Shown: positions 11,087 through 21,960, counted from the stretch's first letter. The stretch is DNA of 64,000 nt from Dryomyza anilis (GCA_951804985.1 OX638135.1:67220507-67284506), one strand, 5' to 3'. Translations and numbers: made by a program. Notes: generated by a model from the sequence alone, not told the origin.

Positions 11087-11332
11087 AGCATACGTAGTTT
11101 TGCTAATGAGGATGGGTCAAACTGGGACCAATGGTTAAATTCTGCAATGCATGTTCATAATAACACGGTGCATACGTCGACGGGTCAATCATCATTCCGT
11201 ACGTTGTGTGGGTTTGACTTCGACATGCCTACGAATTTAAAGCGTAAATGTTCGCCTTTATATAACGCAGAAGACTACAATAAGGTATTAAAGTACCAAA
11301 TCACTCGAGATCGTCAGGCAAAACCAATGTAG
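11087..11332 (+). pseudogene. G1 integrase, C-terminal part
   Basis: The translation reads SFANEDGSNWDQWLNSAMHVHNN and then FDMPTNLKRKCSPLYNAEDYNKV, closely matching the G3 integrase after the catalytic Glu. The stop at 11330-11332 lies before the GPY/F-like end, which can still be read in other frames at 11400-11560 (NKFSPI, KGPYVVV). Dead by separation from the core and by frame loss. Confidence 0.85.
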
Positions 11333-11532
11333 GGCCAAGGAGGAGTCGAAAAAATAATACGACAAGATCCTCAATCCTATACAATTCAAACCACACGACA
11401 TGGTTTTAATGAAAAACCAAACTAGGAAGAATAAGTTCTCTCCAATTTTGAAGGGACCCTACGTTGTCGTAGAGGGAAGTGGGTCAGTGATCACGACGAT
11501 ATTGATCAAAAACAAAGATAAGAAAATTCACA

Positions 11533-11784
11533 ATAATTTGTTGAAGGCATATCACAAATAGTGTATGCCGTTAAAACTAATAATATTATAATATTACCCT
11601 AGGTTAGAACCCATATAAGTAACTATATTATACCAATTAGCTAAACATTATGCAACATATAGAAAAAATAAATCTAACCATAAGATATAGAGTAACCATT
11701 AAATAAAACATTAAATAACTCGTCATTAAGAGGATAGAAATAGTTTAGGAAAACAGTAAGTAACAAACAAAAGAAAAAAATATA
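11533..11784 (+). other. G1 3' non-coding region, first part
   Basis: AT-rich sequence matching G2 18690-18990 (GTGTATGCC, TATTACCCTAG). No gene. It lies between the two units of the tandem duplication. Confidence 0.7.
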
Positions 11785-12287
11785 AGGTCATGCTGATCAA
11801 GAATATATATACTTTTCCATACAGGAGATGCTTCCTTCTGGGAGCATACGTAGTTTTGCTAAAGAGGATGGGTCAAACTGGGACCAATGGTTAAATTCTG
11901 CAATGCATGTTCATAATAACACGGTGCATACGTCGACGGGTCAAACATCAAACATCATTCCGTACGTTGTGTGGGTTTGACTTCGACATGCCTACGAATT
12001 TAAAGCGTAAATGTTCGCCTTTATATAACGCAGAAGACTACAATAAGGTATTAAAGTACCAAATCACTCGAGATCGTCAGGCAAAACCAATGTAGGGCCA
12101 AGGAGGAGTCGAAAAAACAATACGACAAGATCCTCAATCCTATACAATTCAAACCACACGACATGGTTTTAATGAAAAACCAAACTAGGAAGAATAAGTT
12201 CTCTCCAATTTTGAAGGGACCCTACGTTGTCGTAGAGGGAAGTGGGTCAGTGATCACGACGATATTGATCAAAAACAAAGATAAGAA

Positions 12288-12290
<3 letters not shown>

Positions 12291-12320
<30 letters not shown>
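12291..12320. repeat. (TA)n microsatellite
   Basis: About 15 uninterrupted TA units mark the join between the second duplicated unit and the rest of the G1 3' region. Confidence 0.95.
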
Positions 12321-13496
12321 GGAAAAGAACTTATAATTTTAAAATTAGAAAAATTGAAAAAAAAATAAATTAAGCAAAGGCAATAAATTGCCTTCATATA
12401 AAATTGAATGAAAATTCCTCATAAAATTGTCGTATGTAATGCAGATAACGCAAACCAACAATTGTATTACTGACCTATATTTAATAGCACAAGCTAAGAA
12501 ACCTTGAAAAGGGTCATTACACCCAAGTGTTTCATGCTGAAGCACAAATGCAATGTGAATATCAATCGTATTAATATTAAGCGAGCTGGCATATAAATGC
12601 AGATCTTGCAGTTTGTTTTGGTACCATAAACAATGCAAATAAATATCATATAATATAACTTACGAAAATAATATAATAACATATTAAACATGTTAAAAAA
12701 ATAAATCGCAACTCCAATTATATTTAATTACATGCAGAGAAATCATAGGTACTTTGTACATTAATATAATTCAGTTTGAATAAGCTTAAATATAACAAAT
12801 ACATTTTAAATGAATTTGAAGAACTTACATATAAAAATTTAAATTACTTAAAGAAGAAGAAAAAAATATCAGTTAGTATTCAAATTAAAAAAAAAACAGA
12901 GATATATAGATATTTAGTACAGTTAAAATTAAAAAAAAGGGTAACAGGAAACATATTAGTAAAATAAATAAAATAGAGAAAATATATAGGTATTAAATAT
13001 TTTTTTTTTAAAAGAATTTTTAAATTTTTAAGAAAAAAAAAGTGAAAAAAAATATAATAAGACGAGTTGAAAAAAAAAAATAAACATGATAAAAAAAAGG
13101 AGAATTAAAATTTAAAAAAAAGAGGGATACAAATTTTATTAAAAAGAACAAAAAGAAGAAAAAAAAGAAGACAAAAAAAAGAGATAAAAAAAATATATAT
13201 ATGTAAAAAAAAAATAATATATATGAAACAAATTTTAATTAAAGAGAAGAAAAAAAAAATATGTGAAACAAATTTTAATTAAAGAGATAAAAAAAGAGAA
13301 AAAAAATTTTATGAAAAAAAAAAATATATATGAAAAAGAAGGAGAACTAAAATTTAAAAAAAAGAAGGAGGTATAAAAATGTTTTTTAAAGAGAAAAAAA
13401 AGAAGAATATAAGAAGAGAGGAACAAAAAAAAATATATAAAAAAAGTAATAATAATAATAAAAAAAAAAAAATAATAACAATATATAAAAAAAGAA

Positions 13497-13499
<3 letters not shown>
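12321..13499 (+). other. G1 3' non-coding region, AT- and purine-rich
   Basis: The sequence matches the 3' region of G2 (from GGAAAAGAACTTATAATTTTA on). From about 12840 the plus strand becomes almost all A and G with scattered T, very low in C. No convincing gene; the short frames here are low-complexity Lys/Ile-rich chance frames. Confidence 0.7.

Positions 13500-13585
<86 letters not shown>
13500..13585. repeat. (AT)n microsatellite, about 43 units
   Basis: Uninterrupted AT repeat of about 86 bp within the G1 3' region. It forces an alternating Ile-Tyr frame that is not a protein. Confidence 0.98.
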
Positions 13586-13589
<4 letters not shown>

Positions 13590-13888
13590 GAAGAAATCTA
13601 TCTAAAAAAAAATATTATTATCATTATTATTATTGAAACCCATTTAATTATTCAAACATATTTTTATAGATACCTTAAGATAAAATAACATTTTATATTT
13701 ATTATCACCATATTAAAATAAACATATTATCATTATTAATCTTAATATTAACTCTAAGAGAACATCATTTCTATATATTCAACAATATATTTAAGACATT
13801 TTGTAAACAATTATTATTAATCCTAATATTAATAATACATTTTTTCCATAAGGGGGGAGGAATAATCGAAAGGTTTAATAGAATATTA
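13586..13888 (+). other. G1 3' end with polypurine tract
   Basis: AT-rich tail without genes. AAGGGGGGAGG at 13850-13860 is a typical polypurine tract, the plus-strand primer that should immediately precede a 3' LTR. Only about 28 bases follow before the mini-me-like repeat, and they do not match the start of the 5' LTR (TGTTGTGAATT), so the 3' LTR is missing. Confidence 0.65.
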
Positions 13889-14530
13889 ACCAGTTGGGAA
13901 GGTTAGATCACATGAGAAATTTTAAAGTAGGTGTTTTTATGATAGTTAGGATTATCAAAATTATAGTCGGTCTAAGCCGACTAATAATACCCTACACATA
14001 TGTGTGGTTACCATTCAAAGTGTTATATAGGTCACCAGGGTATACGAATCCTGAAAATAACTACAAACTTTCCATCGCTGAAGAATTTCCTTTCATTTGA
14101 TACCCATATTTACAAATGGGTAGGTGTACCGAATTTCTATATTTTTTTTTTGGAAACCACAAGTCGTTTCGCCGAAAAACATCAAATTAAATTTTATATG
14201 AGGTATTTCAACATAAGTGGTCGGTTTTCAGGTCACAATAGATCGATCATGCCAATTTTCTTGTTCAGACAGCTTAGATAGTAATCTAAATCTAAAGTTT
14301 CATTGCTCTAGCTCTTCTAATTTTTCTGTAATCGTGATTTCAACAGACAGACAGAAGGACAGACGGACGGACAGAAAGACAGACGGACAGATGGACATCG
14401 CTAAATCGACTCAGGAGATCATGCTGATCAAGAATATATATACTTTTCCATACCGGAGATGCTTCCTTCTGGGTGTTACAAACGGCGTACCAAACTGAAT
14501 ATACCCTTTCACTTTTAGTGTAGGGTATAG
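13889..14530 (+). mobile_element. Mini-me-like dispersed repeat, copy 2
   Basis: Same start (AACCAGTTGGGAAGG) as copy 1, an (RGAC)n tract at about 14342-14395, and the TGATCAAGAATATATATAC block. This copy extends further, to TTTAGTGTAGGGTATAG. It sits exactly between the end of G1 and the truncated start of G2. No coding capacity. Confidence 0.65.
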
Positions 14531-14564
14531 AAAGGAGACGGAAGAGAAAACACAAAATGTAGGT

Positions 14565-15050
14565 ATGAAGCAGCCTACACCTACATGTTCTTTTTGCAAG
14601 AAGAAGGGACATCTGAGGGATGAATGTCATACACGGAGAAACACTCCGTATAGCCGTGACTGTCGTACTTATGGACATGAACAGTGTGCAGATCGTTCGG
14701 GTCGGAATGTTTTTCCAGGATATACTGCTCCCGTACCTCAGGTAAATGGGCAAGGTGGTATCCAGGACCAAGGCGGGGGTGCTTCAGGATTGAGATTGTC
14801 GTGTTAAACGCGATACACAAGTTTTTCAAGGAAATAATGGTAATGGGAATTTTGCAAACAGGCCCGCTAAATATTGCACTTGGTGCAGAAAGGACGGACA
14901 TGTTATTATGAGTTGTTCTGCCAAACGCAAATATGATGCATGGAACAATAATAGCACTCCACAGGGAAACACACCAGGGGCCCAGTCAAGGCTGGGGACC
15001 CTTAGCAAATAGTGTAGTAAGGCCAGTAGTTGTAGAAGTTCCAAAGAGGA
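14565..15050 (+). pseudogene. gag: G2 gag C-terminus, zinc knuckles
   Basis: The frame 14565-14807 carries CSFCKKKGHLRDEC, then ends after a deletion that removed the middle knuckle seen in G1. A second frame from about 14817 contains CTWCRKDGHVIMSC, the last knuckle. Capsid is absent. The region closes where the pol frame begins. Confidence 0.8.
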
Positions 15051-15122
15051 CACTACAACAAAATAAAACAGCGAACATTATTAACGCAGAAAGTAAAGAA
15101 CAAAAAGTAAAAATACATATTA

Positions 15123-15749
15123 ATGAAAATACATATTCCAACAAAAACATATAATGAACTAAATAATAATAATACACAACTTGACGCGAATAATGAACAG
15201 AATATACGAATTAAGGAAATTAAAAATGAACAAATTATAAAGAAAGCAAATAAAGTAAAAAAAGTAAAACCAATTGAATCGGAAGTTAAAAATATTAAAA
15301 TCAAGAATAATAAAATCAAAGGTAAATCAAATAAAAAGAAAGTTGTAATTAACTGCCCTGAAAATTTGGGAATTGTAGATCAAACGTCTGGCAAGACTGT
15401 GGATACATTCCGTACAGGGTCGAGTATAATTTTCAATGAAGTAATTTCAATATTTCATTTTATTATTAGCGCTATGTGCGTTTTATCGTCAGAAATGTAT
15501 AATAAATTCACGATTTTTAAAATTAAATTGTCTTCAATTGCTAAAAATTTTAAGAGTAAATTTATGTCGAGGAAAATTAAATTAGCTTCACAATTAGGCA
15601 TGCATCGTAAAATATTTAACCGGCATGGAGAGTGTTTCAAGATATCCGATACGAGTGATGTGTTCATTGAAGTACCTTGCGAGGCATCAAAAAATGGAAA
15701 ACTTACTCTGTTATTAAATTCTGGAGCTGAGGCCAGCCTGAAAACCTGA
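15123..15749 (+). pseudogene. pol: G2 pol start: linker, hydrophobic segment, inactivated protease
   Basis: A 208-codon frame. Residues 1-75 are Asn/Lys-rich. A hydrophobic stretch at residues 101-121 (FNEVISIFHFIISAMCVL) could span a membrane. The protease begins at EVPCEASKNG, but its active site reads LLNSGAEAS where G3 has LLVDSGADSS, so the catalytic Asp is Asn. The frame then stops after SLKT because of a deletion. G3 has the same order (linker, hydrophobic segment, PR) in its pol. Confidence 0.8.
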
Positions 15750-17124
15750 GTTTAACGCTACACGTTGTGTCACTTGAACAAGGGGTACCAGCAGATGGAA
15801 TAGTCGGGCGTGACAATCTCTGGAACAGATCTATAATAAATGCGTTAGATAAAAAAATTACATTTTTTGTTGAAGACAAAAATCACCTTGTTAAATTTCC
15901 ATTAAAATCATTGCAAGACATAGAAAGTATTAATTTTAATCAACAAATCAGGGTACAGCCCAGAACGGTCATGGTTGTATCACTGCCGTTAAGAACAAGA
16001 ATTCCTATAGTTTTGTTGCACAAACAGGAAATTCAGCCAGGAGTATATTTGAGAGAGTTTAACAAACGTTAGAAGAAATAGAGTATATGTATGCATCAAT
16101 TTTAAATGCTACCGATAAGGATGTGACCATTGATAGCAATTTCAAGCCACAATTTTCAAATTTTAACAAATATAAAGAAGCAACAAAGGCGTGTTCTACA
16201 ATAAATACAACAAACTCGGTTAATATAAAAATTAGAATTGATAGATTATTAGGGAATGTAAAGATCGATGAATCATAAAATAAAGAAGAAGTGGCATCTT
16301 TGCAAAATATTTGCTTGTCATATCATGACGTTTTTCATTTGGAAGGGGATGAATTAACATTTACTCCGATATTAAAACATGAAATACCCACACAATGGAA
16401 TCAACCACCAATAAATCAGAAACAGTATAAACTTCCTCATATGCATAGAAATGAGATTAATAGACAAGTATCAAAGATGTTAGACGATGGAATTATTTCA
16501 CCAAGCATGTCGCATTGGAATTCCACATTATTATTGGTACCTAAAAAGCGATAAAGATGGCAATAAGAAATGGAGACTGGTTATAGATTTCCGAAAATTA
16601 AATGACGTCACCATCAAACAGGTATTTCCTATACAACGAATATATGAGATTTTAGACCAGTTAGGTCATAGTCGGTATTTTTCAACACTAGATTTAGCAA
16701 GTGGTTACCATCAGGTTCTAGTTGAAGATAGTGACAAAGAAAAAACTGCTTTCAGTACAGGTCTTGGTCATTTCGAATTTAACAGAATGCCATTCGGTTT
16801 AACGGGGCACCTGCCACTTTTCAAAGGATAATGAACCACATACTAACAGGTTTACAGGGTATTGACTGTTTCGTTTATTTAGATGACATTGTGGTTTATG
16901 GAAATACTTTAGCAGAACACGAGTATAGGCTATGCAAGGTTTTGCAAAAGCTGAGAGAACATAATTTGAAATTAAATACAGAAAAATTTCAGTTTTTGCG
17001 ACGCGAGGTTATATATTTAGGACATAAATGTTCTGAGTTAGGTGCCCTACCAGACCCAGCCAAAGTCGAGTGTGTAAAAAATATTCCAGTTCCGAAAAAT
17101 GGAAAGAAATTCAAGCATTTTTAG
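15750..17124 (+). pseudogene. pol: G2 pol: PR-RT linker and reverse transcriptase, broken
   Basis: Successive frames (15767-16072, 16087-16278, 16291-16554, about 16540-16831, 16831-17124) align in order with one continuous region of G3 pol. Landmarks are [62 protein letters not shown] (first catalytic Asp), [10 protein letters not shown] and the active-site YLDDIVVYG. At least four frameshifts or stops separate them. Family role: copies the element RNA into DNA in the particle. Confidence 0.9.
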
Positions 17125-17640
17125 ACTTAATTAATTATTACAGAAAATTTATAGTCATTACCAATAAACTGTTTGCTTAAAAAGGACGCTAAGTTCATAT
17201 GGAATGACAATTGTCAGAATTCGTTTTTAAAATTTAAAGAGGCAATTATGTCACCACCCATACTAGCGTATCCGGATTTTAACGAACCCTTTTTGCTCAC
17301 GACAGACGCCAGTAACGAAGCAATTGGAGCGGTTCTTTCGCAAGGTGAAATTGGAAGCGACCGTCCGATCGCGTTTGCTACTCTATTATAGAGAAAGAAT
17401 TTTTGGCAATTGTATGGGCAACAAAAAATTTAAAATTTTAAATGGTCTTCCCTAAAGATTTTAGGGAAGACCATTTAAAATTTATACAGATCATCAGCCC
17501 CTAAATGGTATATCAAACTGAAGAGATCAGACATCACGCCATGCGCGTTTCCGACACAAATTATCGGAATATGAATTCGAAATTCATTACAAACCGGGAA
17601 AAAGTTATTTAAACGCTGATGCGCTTAGCCGCAAACCGAA
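17125..17640 (+). pseudogene. pol: G2 pol: RNase H, disrupted by a hairpin
   Basis: KDAKFIWND...LLTTDASNEAIGAVLSQ at 17173-17391 is the Gypsy RNase H start with its first Asp. The middle, EFLAIVWATKN, runs at about 17395-17430 into an inverted repeat that replaces the YRAYLLGRPF region. The frame resumes near TDHQPLN and continues to KLSEYEFEIHYKPGK...NADALSR near 17620. Confidence 0.85.
17433..17483. repeat. Perfect 23-bp hairpin within G2 RNase H
   Basis: Arms 17433-17455 and 17461-17483 are exact reverse complements around a 5-nt loop (AGATT). The right arm is coding sequence (GRPFKIY). The left arm is its inverted copy and has taken the place of native RNase H codons, as expected of a fold-back template switch. 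Confidence 0.92.
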
Positions 17641-18512
17641 TAATACTAAAAAGGTAGTTGTAGTACAAACACGTTCAAAAACCATGAAAAGAGACAAGGA
17701 AGAATATAAGAAACAGCCAGAATGCGATCCTGACGATTTGATAACAAAGGAAAATGACAAATCACCAAGGTGGCGTAAAAACATTTTTAAGAATTCGGCA
17801 ACAGTACCGATGGAAGGGTATGCAGAAGCAAATAAAGGATTATGTAAAAAATTGTTCAAAATGCCAGGTAAACTAGAGTTCAAGGCTGAGGAAGATGCCA
17901 ATGGTTCTAACTGATACGCCAGTCAGACCCTTTGACAAAGTGTACATGGACCTGGTGGGTATTCTGCCTGAAACCATTTCAGGGAATAAATACATCTTAA
18001 CGTTTCAGGACGATTTTTCTAAATGTATGTGCTGTGTGGTTATACCCTATGCGGAAGCCAACACCGTAGCAAAAGCATTCTTCAACGAAATAGTTACACG
18101 CCACAATATACCCAAAGTATTGGTAACAGACAATGGATCGAACTTCGTTTCCAAACTATTTTCGGATACATGTAAATTGTTAGGAATTAAAAAATTACAT
18201 ATAACACCCTACCATCCACAGGCTAATGGGTCATTGGAGCGAAGTCATCGACCACTAGCTCAATATTAACGTAGTTTTGCTAAAAAGGATGGGTCAAACT
18301 GGGACCAATGGATACATTCTGCAATGCATGTTCATAATAACACCGTGCATACATCGACAGGTCAAACACCATTTCGTACGTTGTACGGGTTTGACTTCGA
18401 CATGCCTACGAATTTAATGCGTAAATGTTCACCTTTATTTAACGCAGAAGACTACAATAAGGTACTAAAGTACCAAATACAGCGATTACACGAGATCGTC
18501 AGGCAAAATTAA
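17641..18512 (+). pseudogene. G2 integrase, broken (copy 1)
   Basis: Integrase joins element DNA to the genome. The N-terminal zinc-binding region has lost its HH half; the CC half (KNCSKCQ) survives in a shifted frame near 17845. The core at 17895-18269 is complete: YMDLVG (Asp), VTDNGSNF (Asp) and SLERSHR (Glu). An in-frame TAA at 18267 follows PLAQY, after which the same frame continues to 18512 (SNWDQWIHSAMHVHNN, NLMRKCSPLFNAEDYNKV). A degenerate end to about 18680 keeps traces of the C-terminal GPY/F-like region. Confidence 0.9.
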
Positions 18513-19782
18513 TGTAGGGCCAAGGAGGTGTCGAAAAAAACAATACGACAAGAACCTCAACCCTATACAATTCAAACCACATGTTATGATTTTAAAGAAA
18601 AACCAAACTAGTAAGAATAAGTTCTCTCCAATTTGGAAAGGACCCTAAGTGGTCGTTGATCAAAAATAAAGATTAGAAAAATTCATAATAATTTGTTAAA
18701 GGCATATCACAAATAGTGTATGCCATTAAAACTAAAAATATTATAATATTACCCTAGCTTAGAACCCATAAAAGTAACAATATAAAACCAATTAGCTATG
18801 CGTTGCCAATTAAACTCGTTGATTGCAACGTTATGAAAACATTATGCAACATTTAGAAATAAAAATAAATCTAACCATAAGCTTTACAGTAATCAGTAAA
18901 GAAGGCCTTAAATAACTCGTCATTTAGAGGAAAAATAAATATAAATAGTTTAGGAAAACAGTAAGTAAAAAACAAAGGAAAAATTATAATAATAAAAAAA
19001 AATATATATAGGACATAATAAAAATAATAATTTAGTAATAAGAAATACAAAAATATATATATATAACTATTTTAGGAAAAGAACTTATAATTTTAAAGTT
19101 AGTTAATCATCAATTGAGAAAAGAAATAAATTAAGCAAAGGTAACAAATTGCCTTCATATTAAATTAAATGAACATTCGTCATAAAATTGTCGTATTCTA
19201 TGCGGATAACGCAAACCAACAACTGTCTTACTGACCTACATTAATAGCGCAAGCTAACAAACCCTGAAAAATGGTCATTCCCCCAAGTGTTATGCAATTT
19301 GTACGAACGTATGTATATCATACGTTCATCAAGCGTTAATAGCTGGCATATAAATGCAGATCTTGCAGTTTTTTTTGATACCATAAACAATAATTTGAAT
19401 AAATTCAATTTGAATAAGTTTAAATATAACAAATAAATTTTAAATGAATTTGAAGAACTTACTTATAATAATTCAAATTACTTAAAGAAGAATAATATTA
19501 GAGGGATACAAATTTGAATAAAAGAGAAGACAAAAAAAAATATAATAATATTAACTATTAAAATTTTTAAAGAATAAAAAAAGAGATAAAAAATATGTAT
19601 GGAAAAAATAATATATATGAAACAAATTTTAATTAAAGAGAAAAAAACAAAAAGAATAAAAAAAAGATAACAATATTAACTATTCAATTCTTAAAGAAAA
19701 AAAAGAGATAAAAAAAATATATATGAAAAAAATATATGAAAAATGAGGAACTAAAATTTTAAAAAAAGAAGGAGGTATAAAA
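18513..19782 (+). other. G2 3' non-coding region (copy 1)
   Basis: AT-rich, purine-rich toward its end, matching G1 12321-13390 and 46650-48162. No gene. Compared with the second copy it lacks about 260 bp near 19495. It ends at AAGGAGGTATAAAAATG, after which sequence unrelated to G1 begins. Confidence 0.75.
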
Positions 19783-19783
19783 A

Positions 19784-20459
19784 TGTATGCAACTGATTTA
19801 ACTTATATGTGTTTTGCATGTGTATTGAGTGTGTCTGTTGGTTTTGAATTGATTTTATATTTGGTTTGGAGAGGTGTAAAAAATTATATGAGCGACTTTT
19901 ATATGCCCTACTGTTGGACCAGATTTCTCCTCTTGTTCTTCTGTGTGCTGGGACGGATTTGCCTTGTTCATTTTCAATGGTTCGTTGTATGTGGTGCGTT
20001 GGGTCTGTTGAGCTTCGATGGTTCTTGTAGAATTTGCAAACGGTGCTATCTCCAGTGGGTGTCGTCATGGTAATACTCTGGATTCTAAATCGTTCAGGAG
20101 AGTTTTGTCCCGTTGACTCGGTTGTCGATATGTTCGAGATGAGTGTTTTATTTTTTTTCCCTGCGATCTTGTCAAACAAATTTTTGAATCATCTTGTTGC
20201 TCATGTCGCGTTATGTAAGATATTTTAGATTTCCGAATTGTTGATATCAGAAAACCAAGTGGTTCGATATTGCATCGTTTTTTTTTCTTTATGTATGATT
20301 GAAGACATAATAATGCGATGTCTCTTTTTCTTTTTTACTATATTTTTCAAGGTCCATTTTACATCTAGTATTTGGCAATTGTGGCAATTTTCTAGGTCCA
20401 TTTTGCATCTTGTTATTTGCATCTTGTATTTGGCAATTGTAAACATTCAATCATTGCAA
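19784..20459 (-). repeat. Unclassified segment, candidate LTR with TATA box (copy 1)
   Basis: The segment lies between the G2 tail and the truncated G4 integrase. Read on the minus strand it starts TGCAATGATTG and ends GTTGCATACA, of TG...CA type. A good TATA box (TATAAAAG, 19896-19903) lies about 110 bp before the end, as in a retrotransposon LTR. Related copies are at 48163-48838 and in each 2.09-kb tandem unit. Long minus frames cross it (19751-20179), but I recognise no protein. No polypurine tract or primer site adjoins it, so the LTR reading is tentative. Confidence 0.35.
19896..19903 (-). promoter_or_regulatory. TATA-box-like element
   Basis: TATAAAAG on the minus strand within GGCATATAAAAGTCGC, a strong match to the eukaryotic TATA consensus, in the candidate LTR. 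Confidence 0.4.
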
Positions 20460-20479
20460 CCTACTTGTATTTCATTTTA

Positions 20480-21431
20480 GAAAGTTTCCTTGCGCAGCGG
20501 TTTCAGGAACGCAAATTTACTGAAGTGATCGAGCATAATGAATATGTAGCTGTTTCCACTTTTCGAGCGTGTGTATGGGCCCAGGAAGTCAATATACAGT
20601 TTCTGAAATGGTTGCTCAGTTACTGTTTCGGCTCCCATCGGTGGTTTTAGAACTTTGTTCATTGACTCGTTCTCTTTACAAGCTTCGCATTTTGCGATAT
20701 AGTTTCGCCCCTGTGTTGCCATGTTTGGCCAATAATTGAGTTGGCGTTGGCGATGCAGCGTATTGTGAATACCATTCGGCAATGAGCGTGGTTGTGAGCG
20801 ACGACGGTAGTTTCCACGTGAACTCTTCTGTTTCTGGTGTTCGGTTGAATAGCGTGCGCTTATATATAAAGTTGTCTATGATGTTTACGTCTGGTAGGCT
20901 TTCCTTGTTTCCGTTTATTGTTTTGATCATTTCCAAATACTCTTCACCGTCAAACTCAGTCGTATCGAAACTAAGAATGGTGTATTCATCAGGCGTGAGC
21001 GCTTCTATAAACGCGCGCGATAGAGTGTCTGGTACGACGTTAAGTGTACCCTTCCGATGCTCAATCGCGAAGTCAAACGCTTGTAATTTCAAGCTCCAGC
21101 GAGCTAATTTGCCGGACAGGTCTTTCAGCGTCATTAACCACTTGAGCGAAGCGTGGTCAGTGATGACGGTAAACGGCATGCCTTCGATGTAAGGCCTGAA
21201 TTTTTGAATTGCGGCCACGGCTGCCAGACACTCTTTTTCTATAACAGTGTAGTTCACTTGCACAGGGTTTAATTTTTGAGAGAAATAGCTTATTGGTCGT
21301 TCCTCGCCTTCTTCGTTCTTTTGGAACAAAACAGCGCCAATCCCGCGATTTGAAGCATCACAATGAACATAGAAATGGCGTGTGAAATCTGCATTAATTA
21401 GGACCGGTGCAGTCGAGAGAGCGTCTTTCAT
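20480..21431 (-). pseudogene. pol: G4 pol: RNase H and integrase start (copy 1)
   Basis: Gypsy of a different clade from G1-G3. The minus frame 21431-20676 begins KDALSTAPVLINADF and keeps the RNase H motifs CDASNRGIGAVLF, EKECLAAVAAI and TDHASLKWL. Then comes the integrase linker, and a deletion of 28 bp near 20773 breaks the frame at the zinc-binding region. A second frame (20782-20477) reads HNTLHRQRQLNYWP, CEACKEN (the CC pair) and KLYIDFLGPY (first catalytic Asp). The integrase is cut after FLKPLRKETF, so the other two acidic residues are missing. Confidence 0.9.
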
Positions 21432-21479
21432 CTTTTGAAATGCTTCAATCGCTTCTGAAATAAAATTCGTTTCCGATGA

Positions 21480-21960
21480 CGATCAGGTCGTCCAGGTAGA
21501 CGAACACTTTCTGTCGTTGATGCTGTTGTATGGCCTAGTCCATCAGGCGGCACATGCGTTGAGCGGCGTGGCAAAGGCCGAATAGCATCACGACGAACTG
21601 ATATAGTGGTCTACCTGTAATTGTGAACGCGGTTTTGTCCCTACTACCCTCCTCGAGTGGCACCTGCCAGAAAGCGTCCTTCAAGTCTATGCATACTCTG
21701 CTCCAAATGCTGTAGGTGACCATCTATATTTGGCAGCGGACAAACGTCTTTTACGGTGTGAGTGTTGACGTCGCGTCAGTTTACGATTCAGCATTGTCCT
21801 ACTCAGGATTATGATTCAGCATTGTCCTACTCAACCACTCTGATCCTTCGCAAATTTCGATAACGCACATACCAATTATCCGGTCGACTTCTTCTTCGAG
21901 CGCTGCTTGTTCCGCTGGCGTGACCATCTGGATTTTATGCTTGACCGGTCTGGTGTTTTC
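21480..21960 (-). pseudogene. pol: G4 pol: reverse transcriptase fragments (copy 1)
   Basis: The minus frame 21723-21535 holds CIDLKDAFWQVPL (first catalytic Asp) and GRPLYQFVVMLFGLC. The YLDDLLVIG active site lies at about 21481-21508 in a shifted frame. Upstream, 21770-21960 carries traces of the fingers, with a small duplicated word (ATTCAGCATTGTCCTACTCA twice, near 21786 and 21812). The stretch in between is shortened compared with 50100-50340. Confidence 0.8.

Larger units (their letters stand above)
11029..12290 (+). repeat. Tandem duplication of the mini-me end plus integrase C-terminus
   Basis: Units 11029-11528 and 11785-12290 are near-identical (spacing 756 bp) and run from AGGTCATGCTGATCAAG to GATAAGAAAATT. 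Differences are few, such as a 7-base insertion ACATCAA near 11945. The second unit carries another integrase C-terminal frame at about 11993-12095. The copied block starts inside the mini-me-like repeat, so it arose after that insertion. Confidence 0.85.
1194..13888 (+). mobile_element. G1: nested, decayed Ty3/Gypsy LTR retrotransposon
   Basis: Order seen on the plus strand: 5' LTR, primer site, AT-rich leader, gag, PR fragment, integrase fragment, then a very long AT-rich 3' region ending in a polypurine tract. Three other elements lie inside it (LOA-like LINE, SINE, mini-me-like repeat). Reverse transcriptase and RNase H are deleted. No 3' LTR is recognised: after the polypurine tract only about 28 bases precede the next repeat. 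By similarity it is a sister of G2 and G3. The start is taken from the TGTTG...CAACA LTR ends and is less certain than the internal layout. Confidence 0.8.
14531..19782 (+). mobile_element. G2: 5'-truncated Ty3/Gypsy element (copy 1)
   Basis: A sister of G1. It begins inside gag at the word GAGACGGAAGAG (matching G1 3559), without LTR, primer site or capsid, and runs through gag knuckles, PR, RT, RNase H, integrase and a 1.2-kb AT-rich 3' region. The 3' region stops at 19783, where G1 continues with different sequence, so it is truncated there. The part from 17680 onward is duplicated at 36305-37009 and 46515-48162. Confidence 0.85.

Noticed and set aside
13379..13636. 85-codon frame with an Ile-Tyr run
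   Set aside because: It is created by the (AT)n microsatellite and neighbouring A runs.
19783..20228. Plus-strand frames such as 19783-20073, 31333-31683, 33423-33773, 35514-35864 and 48102-48452
   Set aside because: These are repeated because the DNA is repeated. No domain is recognised, and the AAGGAGG before the ATG is part of the purine-rich G2 tail, not a bacterial ribosome site.
20782..21192. 136-codon plus frame (also 49189-49599)
   Set aside because: Antisense shadow of the G4 RNase H coding strand.
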